Shown: positions 8,406 through 15,858 of the stretch, one piece after another
Layout of the letters: each line of letters starts with the position of its first letter
Position numbering within the stretch: the first letter of the stretch is position 1
Source of the DNA: DASSUW01 sp963789005
GTDB taxonomy: Bacteria; Actinomycetota; Thermoleophilia; Solirubrobacterales; Solirubrobacteraceae
Assembly (NCBI GenBank): GCA_963789005.1
Contig: CAWBIZ010000009.1
Coordinates: forward strand, 62,001-126,000
Direction of reading: 5' to 3'
Length of the DNA stretch: 64,000 nt
Notes under the pieces: model-generated
Seen by the model: the letters and a program-made list of their open reading frames with translations, nothing else
The model's database searches: none
Told to the model about the DNA's origin: nothing
Program-made: the position numbers and the translations under genes

Positions 8406-8433
8406 TAATCGGCATTGGTAAAGAATGACTTGA
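8406..8433 (-). promoter_or_regulatory. Candidate sigma-28-type promoter for HD-GYP gene 2
   Basis: On the minus strand TCAAG (8433-8429) is followed after 15 bases by GCCGATTA (8413-8406). Seven of eight -10 bases match the FliA/WhiG consensus. The GTG start is ten bases beyond the box. Confidence 0.6.
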
Positions 8434-8498
8434 TGTCAACAGGGCGGCGCGGAGACCGACATCCGTCCGCATTGGAGTCCGGCCTCGGAAGGACTACG

Positions 8499-9755
8499 AT
8501 GGGGCCGATGCGGGGGCGCTTCGCACCTTTGGCCGTCAGGCCCTTCGGTCGGCTGCTGTCTTCGTACACGCTGAACGAGCTCGGCGACAGCGTCGGGCTG
8601 GTCGCGCTCGCGGTGCTCGTCTACGACCGCACGCAGGCCGTTGCGCCGACCGCGGCGTTCTTCTTCGCCGCCAAGTTCCTGCCGGCGCTCGTCGCGCCGC
8701 CGCTCACGGCGCGCTTCGACCAGGCCGCGCTGCGCAAGAGCCTGCCGCTGCTGTATCTCGCGGAGGCGCTCGCCTTCGCCGCGCTCGCGCTGCTGGCGGA
8801 GACCACGTTCGTGCTCGGGCTCGTGCTCGCGCTCGGCCTGCTCGACGGCGCGCTCGCGATCACGGCCCGCGGCCTCACCCGCGGCGCCGTCGCCACCGTT
8901 CTGCAGCCGAAGGGGCTGCTCAAGGAGGGCAACGCGCTGATGAACATGGGCTTCGCGTTCTCCGCCGTCGGCGGAGCGGCGCTCGCGGGCCTGCTGATCG
9001 GCCAGTTCGGGGTCGCGACCGCGCTGCTCGTCGACGCCGCGTCGTTCCTCGCCATCGCCGTGATGCTGGCGGTCACCAAGGGCCTGCCGGCCGCGCACGT
9101 CGAGCGCGAGCCGTGGCGGGAGCGGCTGACGGCGGGCCTGCGGTTCGCCCGCGGCAACCCGCTGGTGCGGATCCTGCTCGTGGGCGAGGCGGCAGCGCTC
9201 GTGCTGTTCACGCTGGTGATCCCGATCGAGGTCATCTACGCCAAGGAGAGCCTCGGCACCAGCGACGCCGGCTTCGGGATCCTGCTCGCGTCGTGGGGAG
9301 CGGGGATCGTGGTCGGGAGCCTCGTGTACCTGCTGATCAAGAACCGCTCGACGATCCCGCTGATCATCGGCGCGACGGCGGCCATCGGTGCCGCCTATCT
9401 CGGGCTCGCGACGGCCGAGACGCTGCTCGTGGCGTGCCTGGTGTCGATCGTGGGCGGGGCGGGCAACGGCGTGCAGTGGATCGCGGTCATGACCGCGCTG
9501 CAGGAGGCGACGCCGTCCGACTACCAGGCCCGGATCGTCGGCTTGCTCGAGTCGCTCGCCGCCGCCATGCCGGGGGTCGGCTACCTGCTCGGCGGCGCGC
9601 TCGTCGCCATCGGCTCCCCGCGCACCGCCTACGCGTTCGCGGGAGGGGGCGTGCTCCTGCTCGTGCTCGGCGGGATCGCGCTGCGGCCGCGGCTTGAGCA
9701 GCACCCCGCCGCGCGCCCCCGCGCGAGCGATCTGCCGGTCGTCGCCGAGCGCTAG
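8499..9755 (+). CDS. MFS transporter
   Basis: A 418-residue, strongly hydrophobic protein with about twelve predicted membrane helices in two halves, separated by a charged loop around residues 185-200 (EREPWRERL). It resembles major-facilitator efflux permeases of the enterobactin-exporter-like group. The substrate is unknown. I chose ATG 8499 because GGAAGGA at 8487-8493 sits five bases upstream; an in-frame start at 8415 would lie in the divergent promoter region. It is transcribed away from the HD-GYP genes and ends at two GC-rich hairpins. Confidence 0.85.
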   Translation: MGPMRGRFAPLAVRPFGRLLSSYTLNELGDSVGLVALAVLVYDRTQAVAPTAAFFFAAKFLPALVAPPLTARFDQAALRKSLPLLYLAEALAFAALALLAETTFVLGLVLALGLLDGALAITARGLTRGAVATVLQPKGLLKEGNALMNMGFAFSAVGGAALAGLLIGQFGVATALLVDAASFLAIAVMLAVTKGLPAAHVEREPWRERLTAGLRFARGNPLVRILLVGEAAALVLFTLVIPIEVIYAKESLGTSDAGFGILLASWGAGIVVGSLVYLLIKNRSTIPLIIGATAAIGAAYLGLATAETLLVACLVSIVGGAGNGVQWIAVMTALQEATPSDYQARIVGLLESLAAAMPGVGYLLGGALVAIGSPRTAYAFAGGGVLLLVLGGIALRPRLEQHPAARPRASDLPVVAER

Positions 9756-9762
9756 GGGAACA

Positions 9763-9817
9763 CTGGCCCAGGGGGCCAGGTTGCCTTGCGGGTGTTCGCC
9801 CAGAGGGCGAAACCCGC
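9763..9817. terminator. Pair of GC-rich hairpins between convergent genes
   Basis: The first hairpin is CTGGCCC/GGGCCAG (9763-9779). The second is GCGGGT plus TTCGCC paired with GGCGAA plus ACCCGC (9788-9817, one bulged G). They lie between the transporter stop and the RNase J stop and have no T-run on either strand. They probably help end both transcripts. Confidence 0.5.
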
Positions 9818-9838
9818 GGCCGGTTAGGGACGCACGCC

Positions 9839-11506
9839 CTAGACCTCGACGACCACCGGCAGGACCATCGGGCGCCGCTTGAGGCGCTCGTAGATGAAGG
9901 CCGCGATGTCGTCGTGGAGGACGGACTCGAGGACCTCCACCTCGGTGATCCGCTCCTCGGCGGCGCGGTCGAGCGCGTCCTCGACCGCCTCGCGCAGCTC
10001 CTCGATGATCTGGCCGCCGTCGTCGAGGAACGGGACGCCGCGCGCGAGCACCTCGGGCGGGACGACCGACGAGCCGTCCTGCTCGTTGACGGTCGCGACG
10101 ATGATGAAGATGCCGTCGGCCGAGAGCATGCGGCGGTCGCGCAGCGCGACGTCGGCGACGTCCCCGATGTCGACGCCGTCGACGAACACCAGGCCCGCCG
10201 TCTCGGCCTCCCCCAGGCTCGCCCCGCGCTCGTCGATCTCCAGCGGCACGCCGTTCTCGGTGCGGAAGATGCGCTCCGGCTCGATCCCGACGGCCTCGGC
10301 GAGCTTGGAGTGCAGCAGCATCCGCTTGTAGTCGCCGTGCACGGGCATGACGTAGCGCGGCCGGGTGAGGTTGAGCATCATCTTCAGCTCTTCCGCGTAG
10401 CCGTGGCCGGAGGCGTGGATCGGCTCGTCGCGGGCGGTCACGACGTCGCAGCCGATGTGGTACAGCCGGTCGATCGTCTCGTTCACGGCCCGCTCGTTGC
10501 CGGGGATCGGCGTGGCGGAGAAGACCACCGTGTCGCCGCTCCGCAGCTCGACCGACGGATGGTCGCGGTAGGCCATCCGGCGCAGCGCGGAGAGCGGCTC
10601 GCCCTGTGAGCCGGTGGACACGATCACGACCTTCTCGTCTGGATAGTGCTCGAGCTCGCGCGGCGGGATCAGCTGGCCGTCGGGGACCGCGATGTGGCCC
10701 AGCGTGCGCCCGATGTTGACGTTCTTGCGCATCGAGCGGCCGATCAGGGCGACCTTGCGGGCGTTGGCCGCGGCGGCGTCGACCACCTGCTGCACGCGGT
10801 GGATGTTGGAGGCGAAGCAGGTGACCACGATCCGGCCGGCGCAGTGGGCGAACAGGCGCTCGAGCTGCGGGCCGACGAGCGACTCGCTGGTGGAGATGCC
10901 CGCGCGGTCGGCGTTGGTCGAGTCGCCGCACAGCAGCAGCAGGCCCTCGCGCCCGAGCTCGGCCAGCCGTGCCATGTCCGCCGGGGCGCCGCCGACGGGC
11001 GTCTGGTCGAACTTGTAGTCGCCGGTGAAGAGGATCGTCCCGAGGTCGGTCTTCAGCGCGACCCCGGAGGCGTCGGGGATCGAGTGCGTGAGGTGCACCA
11101 TCTCGATCCCGAACGGCCCGGCGTCCGCTACCTGGCCGATCGGGAGCACGTCGAGGTTGACCTCGCGCAGCTTGTGCTCGTCGAGCTTGGAGCGCGCCAT
11201 GGCGACGGTCAGCTGGCCGCCGTAGACGACCGGCACGGCCTCCTGGCCGAGCTCGCGCAGCACCCACGGGAGCGCGCCGAGGTGGTCCTCGTGGCCGTGC
11301 GTGATGACGATCGCCTCGATGTCGGCCACGCGCTCGCGCAGGAAGGTGAAGTCCGGCAGCACGAGGTCGATGCCCATCATCTCGGCGGTCGGGAACCGCA
11401 GCCCGCAGTCGACGACCACCAGCCGGCCCTCGTACTCGACGACCGTGAGGTTCTTGCCGATCTCGCCGACGCCCCCCAGCGGGAGGACGCGCAGCTTGCC
11501 GCTCAC
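9839..11506 (-). CDS. rnj: Ribonuclease J
   Basis: RNase J is a metallo-beta-lactamase/beta-CASP ribonuclease with endo- and 5'-exonucleolytic activity in mRNA decay and rRNA maturation. The 555-residue protein shows the zinc motif HGHEDH near residue 75, FTGDYKFD, CGDSTNA, the beta-CASP segment with CFASNIHR and STGSQGEP, then HASGHG and PVHGDYKR. The length is normal for the family. The GTG start overlaps the dapA stop (GTGA). The dapA-rnj pairing is common in Gram-positive bacteria. Confidence 0.95.
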   Translation of the reverse strand: MSGKLRVLPLGGVGEIGKNLTVVEYEGRLVVVDCGLRFPTAEMMGIDLVLPDFTFLRERVADIEAIVITHGHEDHLGALPWVLRELGQEAVPVVYGGQLTVAMARSKLDEHKLREVNLDVLPIGQVADAGPFGIEMVHLTHSIPDASGVALKTDLGTILFTGDYKFDQTPVGGAPADMARLAELGREGLLLLCGDSTNADRAGISTSESLVGPQLERLFAHCAGRIVVTCFASNIHRVQQVVDAAAANARKVALIGRSMRKNVNIGRTLGHIAVPDGQLIPPRELEHYPDEKVVIVSTGSQGEPLSALRRMAYRDHPSVELRSGDTVVFSATPIPGNERAVNETIDRLYHIGCDVVTARDEPIHASGHGYAEELKMMLNLTRPRYVMPVHGDYKRMLLHSKLAEAVGIEPERIFRTENGVPLEIDERGASLGEAETAGLVFVDGVDIGDVADVALRDRRMLSADGIFIIVATVNEQDGSSVVPPEVLARGVPFLDDGGQIIEELREAVEDALDRAAEERITEVEVLESVLHDDIAAFIYERLKRRPMVLPVVVEV

Positions 11507-12393
11507 GCGGCGTTAACGGGTGTCGGGGGCGGGCGGCGGGGATCCATCAACAGACCCTGCCGCTCGAGTGCTTCGCGCACCGTGCCGAGCTCCTCGTCGC
11601 TCGCGTCCACGAGCGGCAGCCGCAGGCCCCCGACGTCGTGGCCGAGCAGGTTGAGCGCCGTCTTGACGGGGATCGGGCTCGACGTGCAGAACATCGCCTT
11701 GTAGACGTGGCGCAGCTCGGCGTCGATCTCCGCGCGCCGCTCCGGCTCGTCGAACATCCGCCGCATCTCGGTGCCGACGACGTGGCTGGACACGCAGATG
11801 CCGCCGGCGCCGCCGACGTCGAGGCAGCGCGCGAGGTCCTCGTCGTTGCCGGTGAACAGCGTCATGCCGTCGATCGGGCCGAGCTCGGCGGAGTTGGACT
11901 GCTTGACCGCCGCGATGCCGTCGATCTGGGCGAGCTCGGCCAGCAGGTCGGGCGCGAGGTTGACGGTCGTGCGGCTCGGGATGTTGTAGACGATGATCGG
12001 CGTGCCGCCGGCGGCGCGCGCGACCTCGTCGTAGTGGCGGACGATCCCGCGCCGGTTCGGCCGGTTGTAGTAGCCGGTGACCGACAGCAGCGCGTGCGCT
12101 CCCGCAGCGGCCATCCGCTCGGCCAGGTGGCAGGCGTGGTGCGTGGCGTTGGAGCCAGCGCCCGCCGCGATCGTGGCCTCCGACCCCAGCTCGCCCACCA
12201 TCAGCTCGACGAGCGAGACCATCTCGTCGTCGGACAGCGTCGGCGACTCGCCGGTGGTGCCGCAGACGACCAGGCCGTCGGATCCGTTGGCGAGCAGGTG
12301 CCGGCCGAGCGCCAATGCGCCATCCTCGTTCACGCGGCCGTCGCCGGAGAACGGGGTGACCATCGCCGTGAAGAGGCCTTCGAGCGGACGCAT
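11503..12393 (-). CDS. dapA: 4-hydroxy-tetrahydrodipicolinate synthase
   Basis: DapA condenses pyruvate with aspartate semialdehyde in lysine/diaminopimelate synthesis. The 296-residue TIM barrel shows CGTTGESPTLS, the tyrosine segment TGYYNRPN, VYNIPSRT and the Schiff-base lysine in AAVKQSN. ATG 12393 is preferred over an upstream TTG at 12435 because it gives the standard N-terminus (MRPLEGLFTAMVTPF). No Shine-Dalgarno sequence is evident, so the mRNA may be leaderless. dapB lies beyond an inserted plus-strand gene. Confidence 0.94.
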   Translation of the reverse strand: MRPLEGLFTAMVTPFSGDGRVNEDGALALGRHLLANGSDGLVVCGTTGESPTLSDDEMVSLVELMVGELGSEATIAAGAGSNATHHACHLAERMAAAGAHALLSVTGYYNRPNRRGIVRHYDEVARAAGGTPIIVYNIPSRTTVNLAPDLLAELAQIDGIAAVKQSNSAELGPIDGMTLFTGNDEDLARCLDVGGAGGICVSSHVVGTEMRRMFDEPERRAEIDAELRHVYKAMFCTSSPIPVKTALNLLGHDVGGLRLPLVDASDEELGTVREALERQGLLMDPRRPPPTPVNAA

Positions 12394-12431
12394 GTCGTCA
12401 GTTTCGCACGCGAGCGGACGGAAACTGCCGC

Positions 12432-12458
12432 TCAAGGGTCCACGGCGCGCGCCGATGT
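12432..12458 (+). promoter_or_regulatory. Candidate sigma-28-type promoter for the HDOD-GGDEF gene
   Basis: TCAAG at 12432-12436 and GCCGATGT at 12451-12458 are separated by 14 bases, as at the fliM promoter. The gene start is 15 bases downstream. The gene is unrelated in sequence to fliM, so the shared motif is not explained by duplication. Confidence 0.55.
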
Positions 12459-12473
12459 GAGTCCGACAGGCTC

Positions 12474-13817
12474 ATGGTCCGCAACCTGACACGTACGGAG
12501 TCCCAGCCCGATCATCTCGACGAGGCAGTCGAGCGGCTGGGCCGGCTGCCGGTCCTGAGCGCCACCGTGCGGCGCGTGAAGGCGATCGCCGACACCGAGG
12601 ACGCGGGCATCGGCGAGATGGTCGCCGCCCTCGAGGCCGACCAGGGCCTGGCAGCCGACCTGCTGCGCTACGCGAACTCGGCCGCGTGCGCGCGCCCGCT
12701 GCGGGCGCGCAGCATCCGCGCGGCGGTGACGCTCGTGGGCCGGCGCGCGATCGCGCAGCTGGCGCTCGAGGCCGCCACATACCGCTTCTTCCAGCGCGCT
12801 CCCGGCAACGGTGGTCGGTCGATCGGCCACCTGCATCTGCACGCAGCCGCCGTCGCCGGCACCGCGCAGGCGATCGCCGAGCGCACCGGCGCGGCCACCG
12901 ATGCCGCCCACCTCGGCGGCCTGCTGCACGACGTGGGCAAGCTCGTGATGCCGCTGGCGTTCGGCGACGAGCGGCTCGACGCGATCGCCGCGGAGCATCC
13001 GGCGGGCAGCCTGCGCGCCGGCGCCGAGCGCCGCGAGCTGGGCGTCGACCACGCCGAAGCCGGCGCCCGCGTCGCCCGCGCGTCGCTGATCGAGGAGAGC
13101 GTCGAGCGGGTCGTCGCCTTCCACCACGGCGGATCGGTGGGCACCGCGATTCCCAGCCCGGAGGCCGCCTGCGTGATCATCGCCGACGAAGTCGTCGGCC
13201 TGGCGTCCCGGCCCGAGCCTGACTACGCGCTGCTCGGGCTCGCCCTCGAGATGCTCGGGCTGTGCGACGAGGACTTCGACGACCTGGCGCTCGAGGCCGT
13301 GCGGGGCGGCAAGACGGGCGCGTCGATGGCCTCGCGAGTCGCGGAGCTCGAGCGCGAGGCACGCGTCGACGACCTCACCGGCGTCCTCAACCGCCGCCAC
13401 TGGCTCGCCACGATCCGCCGCGCCGTCGAGCAGCGCGAGGCCGGCAGCGTGCTGATCTGCGACATCGACCACTTCAAGTCCGTCAACGACGGGCACGGCC
13501 ACGCGACCGGCGACATGGTGCTGACCGAGGTCGCACGCCACCTCGCCACCGCGGGCATCGTCGGGCGCCTGGGAGGCGACGAGTTCGCCGTCTGGGTGCC
13601 GGGAGCGCCGCACCGCGGCGACGACGCCGCCAGCGCCGTCCTGGAGTCGGTCGCAAGCGCGTTCGAGCGCGAGCGCGAAGGGCTCGAGGTCAACGTCTCG
13701 ATCGGCGCGGCGAGCCCGGCCGTCGAGACCGACACCCTCTCCGCAGTGCTCTCCCGGGCCGACGAGGCGCTCTACGAGGCCAAGCGCGCCGGCCGCGGTC
13801 GCGCAATGCGGTACTAG
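12474..13817 (+). CDS. HDOD-GGDEF signalling protein (probable diguanylate cyclase)
   Basis: A 447-residue soluble protein with an HDOD domain (about residues 15-240, including LLHDVGK at 150-156) and a GGDEF domain (about 295-447). The active-site loop is an intact GGDEF at 367-371, preceded by CDIDHFKSVND for metal and GTP binding. No RxxD inhibitory site lies five residues before the loop, so feedback inhibition is not expected. Predicted role: synthesis of cyclic-di-GMP under control of the HDOD module. It lies on the opposite strand between dapB and dapA and shares a CTAG stop overlap with dapB. Confidence 0.88.
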   Translation: MVRNLTRTESQPDHLDEAVERLGRLPVLSATVRRVKAIADTEDAGIGEMVAALEADQGLAADLLRYANSAACARPLRARSIRAAVTLVGRRAIAQLALEAATYRFFQRAPGNGGRSIGHLHLHAAAVAGTAQAIAERTGAATDAAHLGGLLHDVGKLVMPLAFGDERLDAIAAEHPAGSLRAGAERRELGVDHAEAGARVARASLIEESVERVVAFHHGGSVGTAIPSPEAACVIIADEVVGLASRPEPDYALLGLALEMLGLCDEDFDDLALEAVRGGKTGASMASRVAELEREARVDDLTGVLNRRHWLATIRRAVEQREAGSVLICDIDHFKSVNDGHGHATGDMVLTEVARHLATAGIVGRLGGDEFAVWVPGAPHRGDDAASAVLESVASAFEREREGLEVNVSIGAASPAVETDTLSAVLSRADEALYEAKRAGRGRAMRY

Positions 13818-14473
13818 CGCTCGAAGAGCAGGTGCTCGAGCCCGATGACCGGGGACTCGGGCAGGTCCGCCACGCGGCGGATGGCGAGCAGGACTCCCGG
13901 CATGAAGCTCGTGCGGTCGGTGGTGACGTGGCGGATCGTGAGCGTCTGCGCGACGTCGCCGAGGATGACCTCCTGGTCGGCCACGAGGCCGGGCAGGCGC
14001 ACCGAGTGGATCGGCACGTCGCCCTCCATCATCTCCGCGGTGCGCGCGGCGGTGCCGGAGGGGGCGTCGAGCTTGCCCGCGTGGTGGAGCTCGACGATCT
14101 CGGCGCGCTCCATGTGATGCGAGGCCTCGGCGGCGAAGCGCATCATCAGCACCGCGCCGATCGCGAAGTTGGGGGCGACGAAGGCGTTCGCGCCGGCGTC
14201 GCGCGCAGCCGCCCGCAGGCCGTCGACGTCGAAGCCCGACGTGCCGATCACAACGTGGACGCCGGCGTCGAGCGCCGCGCGGGCGTTGTCGAGCGCCGTG
14301 TCGGGCTGCGTGAAGTCGACGAGCACGTCGGCGCCGGCGAGGACGTCTGCCACGGTCGTGCCGAGCTGCGGGTCGGCGCGGCCGGTCAGCACCATGCCCT
14401 CGGCGCCCTCTACCGCGGCGCACACCGTCTCCCCCATGCGGCCCGCGGCGCCGGCCACGGCCACGCGGATCAT
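13814..14473 (-). CDS. dapB: 4-hydroxy-tetrahydrodipicolinate reductase
   Basis: DapB is the NAD(P)H-dependent second committed step of the diaminopimelate pathway. The protein shows the Rossmann start VAVAGAAGRMG, VDFTQPD, the IGTSG segment, APNFAIGAVLMM, and the signature ELHHAGKLDAPSGTA. At 219 residues it is shorter than the usual 245-270. The ATG overlaps the stop of the M16 protease gene (ATGA). The gene for DapA is 1.4 kb downstream, past the inserted HDOD-GGDEF gene. Confidence 0.93.
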   Translation of the reverse strand: MIRVAVAGAAGRMGETVCAAVEGAEGMVLTGRADPQLGTTVADVLAGADVLVDFTQPDTALDNARAALDAGVHVVIGTSGFDVDGLRAAARDAGANAFVAPNFAIGAVLMMRFAAEASHHMERAEIVELHHAGKLDAPSGTAARTAEMMEGDVPIHSVRLPGLVADQEVILGDVAQTLTIRHVTTDRTSFMPGVLLAIRRVADLPESPVIGLEHLLFER

Positions 14474-15858
14474 GCGGCGACGCTCGCGCCCGGGCAGACG
14501 TCGTCGACGGCAGACCGGAAGGCCTGCTCGTCCGGTCCGATGCCGGCCGCCGACAGGCGCTCCGGCTTCCACAGCTCGTCGGTCAGCTCGCGCAGGTCGT
14601 CCATCGACACGGCCTCGAAGCGCGCGATCACCTCGTCGGCCTCGAGCAGCGGCAGCCCGTAGAGCAGCGACGCGCCGAGCCGGTTCATGCGCGCGCCGGA
14701 CGACTCCAGCGCGAGCACCACGCGTGCCTTGACGTTCTCCCGCGCGCGGTCGAGCTCCTCCTCGGTGGCGGGCTGCTCGCGCAGGCGCTCGAGCTCGTCG
14801 CCGACGACGCTCATCGCCTCGCCCACCTTGTCGGGCCGCGTGCCCACGTACAGCCCGATCTGCCCGGTGTCGGCGTACTGGCCGGCGAACGAGTAGACCG
14901 AGTAGGCGAGGCCGCGCTCCTCGCGCACGGCCTGGAACAGCCGCGAGGAGGAGAGCCCGCCGAAGATCGCGTCGAGCACACGGGTCGCGAAGCGCCGGTC
15001 GTCGCCGCGCGGGAGCCCGACGGCTCCGAGGCAGACGTGGCACTGCTCGGTGTCCTTGCGCTGGAAGCGCACCGTCGGCGCCGGGTCGGCGGGGGCCGGC
15101 TCGATCGCCGGCGTGCCCTCCGCCTCGCGGCCGCCGAGCGTGCGCTCGGCCAGCTCGACGACCTGGTCGTGGTCGACCGAGCCGGCGGCGGCGATCACGA
15201 CCGCTCCCGGCACGTAGCGGGCCGCGTGGAACGCCGCGATGCGGTCGACCGGCGTCTCGCGGATCACGGGCGCGCGGCCGATGATCGGCCGGCCGAGCGG
15301 GTGGCCGCCGAAGACGGCCTCGCCGAGCACGTCGAAGACCGTGTCCTGCGGGTCGTCCTCGTACATCGCGATCTCCTCGAGCACGACCTCGCGCTCAGGG
15401 TCGACGTCCCGGAACGCGGGCCGCCACACCATGTCGGCGATCACGTCGAATGCGCGCGGCAGGTGCTGGTCGAGCATCCGCGCGTAGACGGTGGTGCTCT
15501 CCTTGTCGGTGCCCGCGTTGAGCTCGGCGCCCATGGCGTCGAACAGCTGGTCGATCTCGGCCGATCCGTAGCGGTCGGTGCCGCGGAAGAGCAGGTGCTC
15601 GAGGAAATGCGAAAGCCCCGCCTCGGCAACCGACTCGCCGCGCGAGCCGGTGCCGACGAAGAAGCCGAGGGCCGCGGACCGCACGGAGGGCATGACCTCC
15701 GTCGCGACCCGCAGCCCGCTTGGCAGCTCTGTGATCTGGTGGGGGGACAGCGCGCTAGCTGCGGTCGGGATCCCGATCGCCGCGCGAGCCGCCGCGGTCG
15801 CGGTCCCGTCCGCGGCCGCCGCCGTTGCGCCGCTCCCCGCCACGGCCGCCACGGCCAC
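14470..15858 (-). CDS. M16-family zinc metallopeptidase (PqqL/MPP-like)
   Basis: A processing-peptidase-like protein, about 425-460 residues. The inverted zinc motif HxxEH is HFLEH at residues 84-88 counted from 15858, with a downstream acidic ligand region (VVLEEIAMYEDDP). The C-terminal half has the M16 R/Y region (REERGLAYSVYSF). The start is uncertain. The open frame reaches ATG 15858, 104 bases inside pnp, but those residues are only the other-frame reading of the pnp Gly/Arg tail. The fold begins near 15746, where no ATG, GTG or TTG is available. A pnp-M16-dapB order is common in Gram-positive bacteria. Confidence 0.85.
   Translation of the reverse strand: MAVAAVAGSGATAAAADGTATAAARAAIGIPTAASALSPHQITELPSGLRVATEVMPSVRSAALGFFVGTGSRGESVAEAGLSHFLEHLLFRGTDRYGSAEIDQLFDAMGAELNAGTDKESTTVYARMLDQHLPRAFDVIADMVWRPAFRDVDPEREVVLEEIAMYEDDPQDTVFDVLGEAVFGGHPLGRPIIGRAPVIRETPVDRIAAFHAARYVPGAVVIAAAGSVDHDQVVELAERTLGGREAEGTPAIEPAPADPAPTVRFQRKDTEQCHVCLGAVGLPRGDDRRFATRVLDAIFGGLSSSRLFQAVREERGLAYSVYSFAGQYADTGQIGLYVGTRPDKVGEAMSVVGDELERLREQPATEEELDRARENVKARVVLALESSGARMNRLGASLLYGLPLLEADEVIARFEAVSMDDLRELTDELWKPERLSAAGIGPDEQAFRSAVDDVCPGASVAA

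Noticed and set aside
8396..8569. N-terminal extension of HD-GYP protein 2
   Set aside because: It would cover the promoter and the divergent transporter start, and the paralogue begins at the equivalent of 8395.
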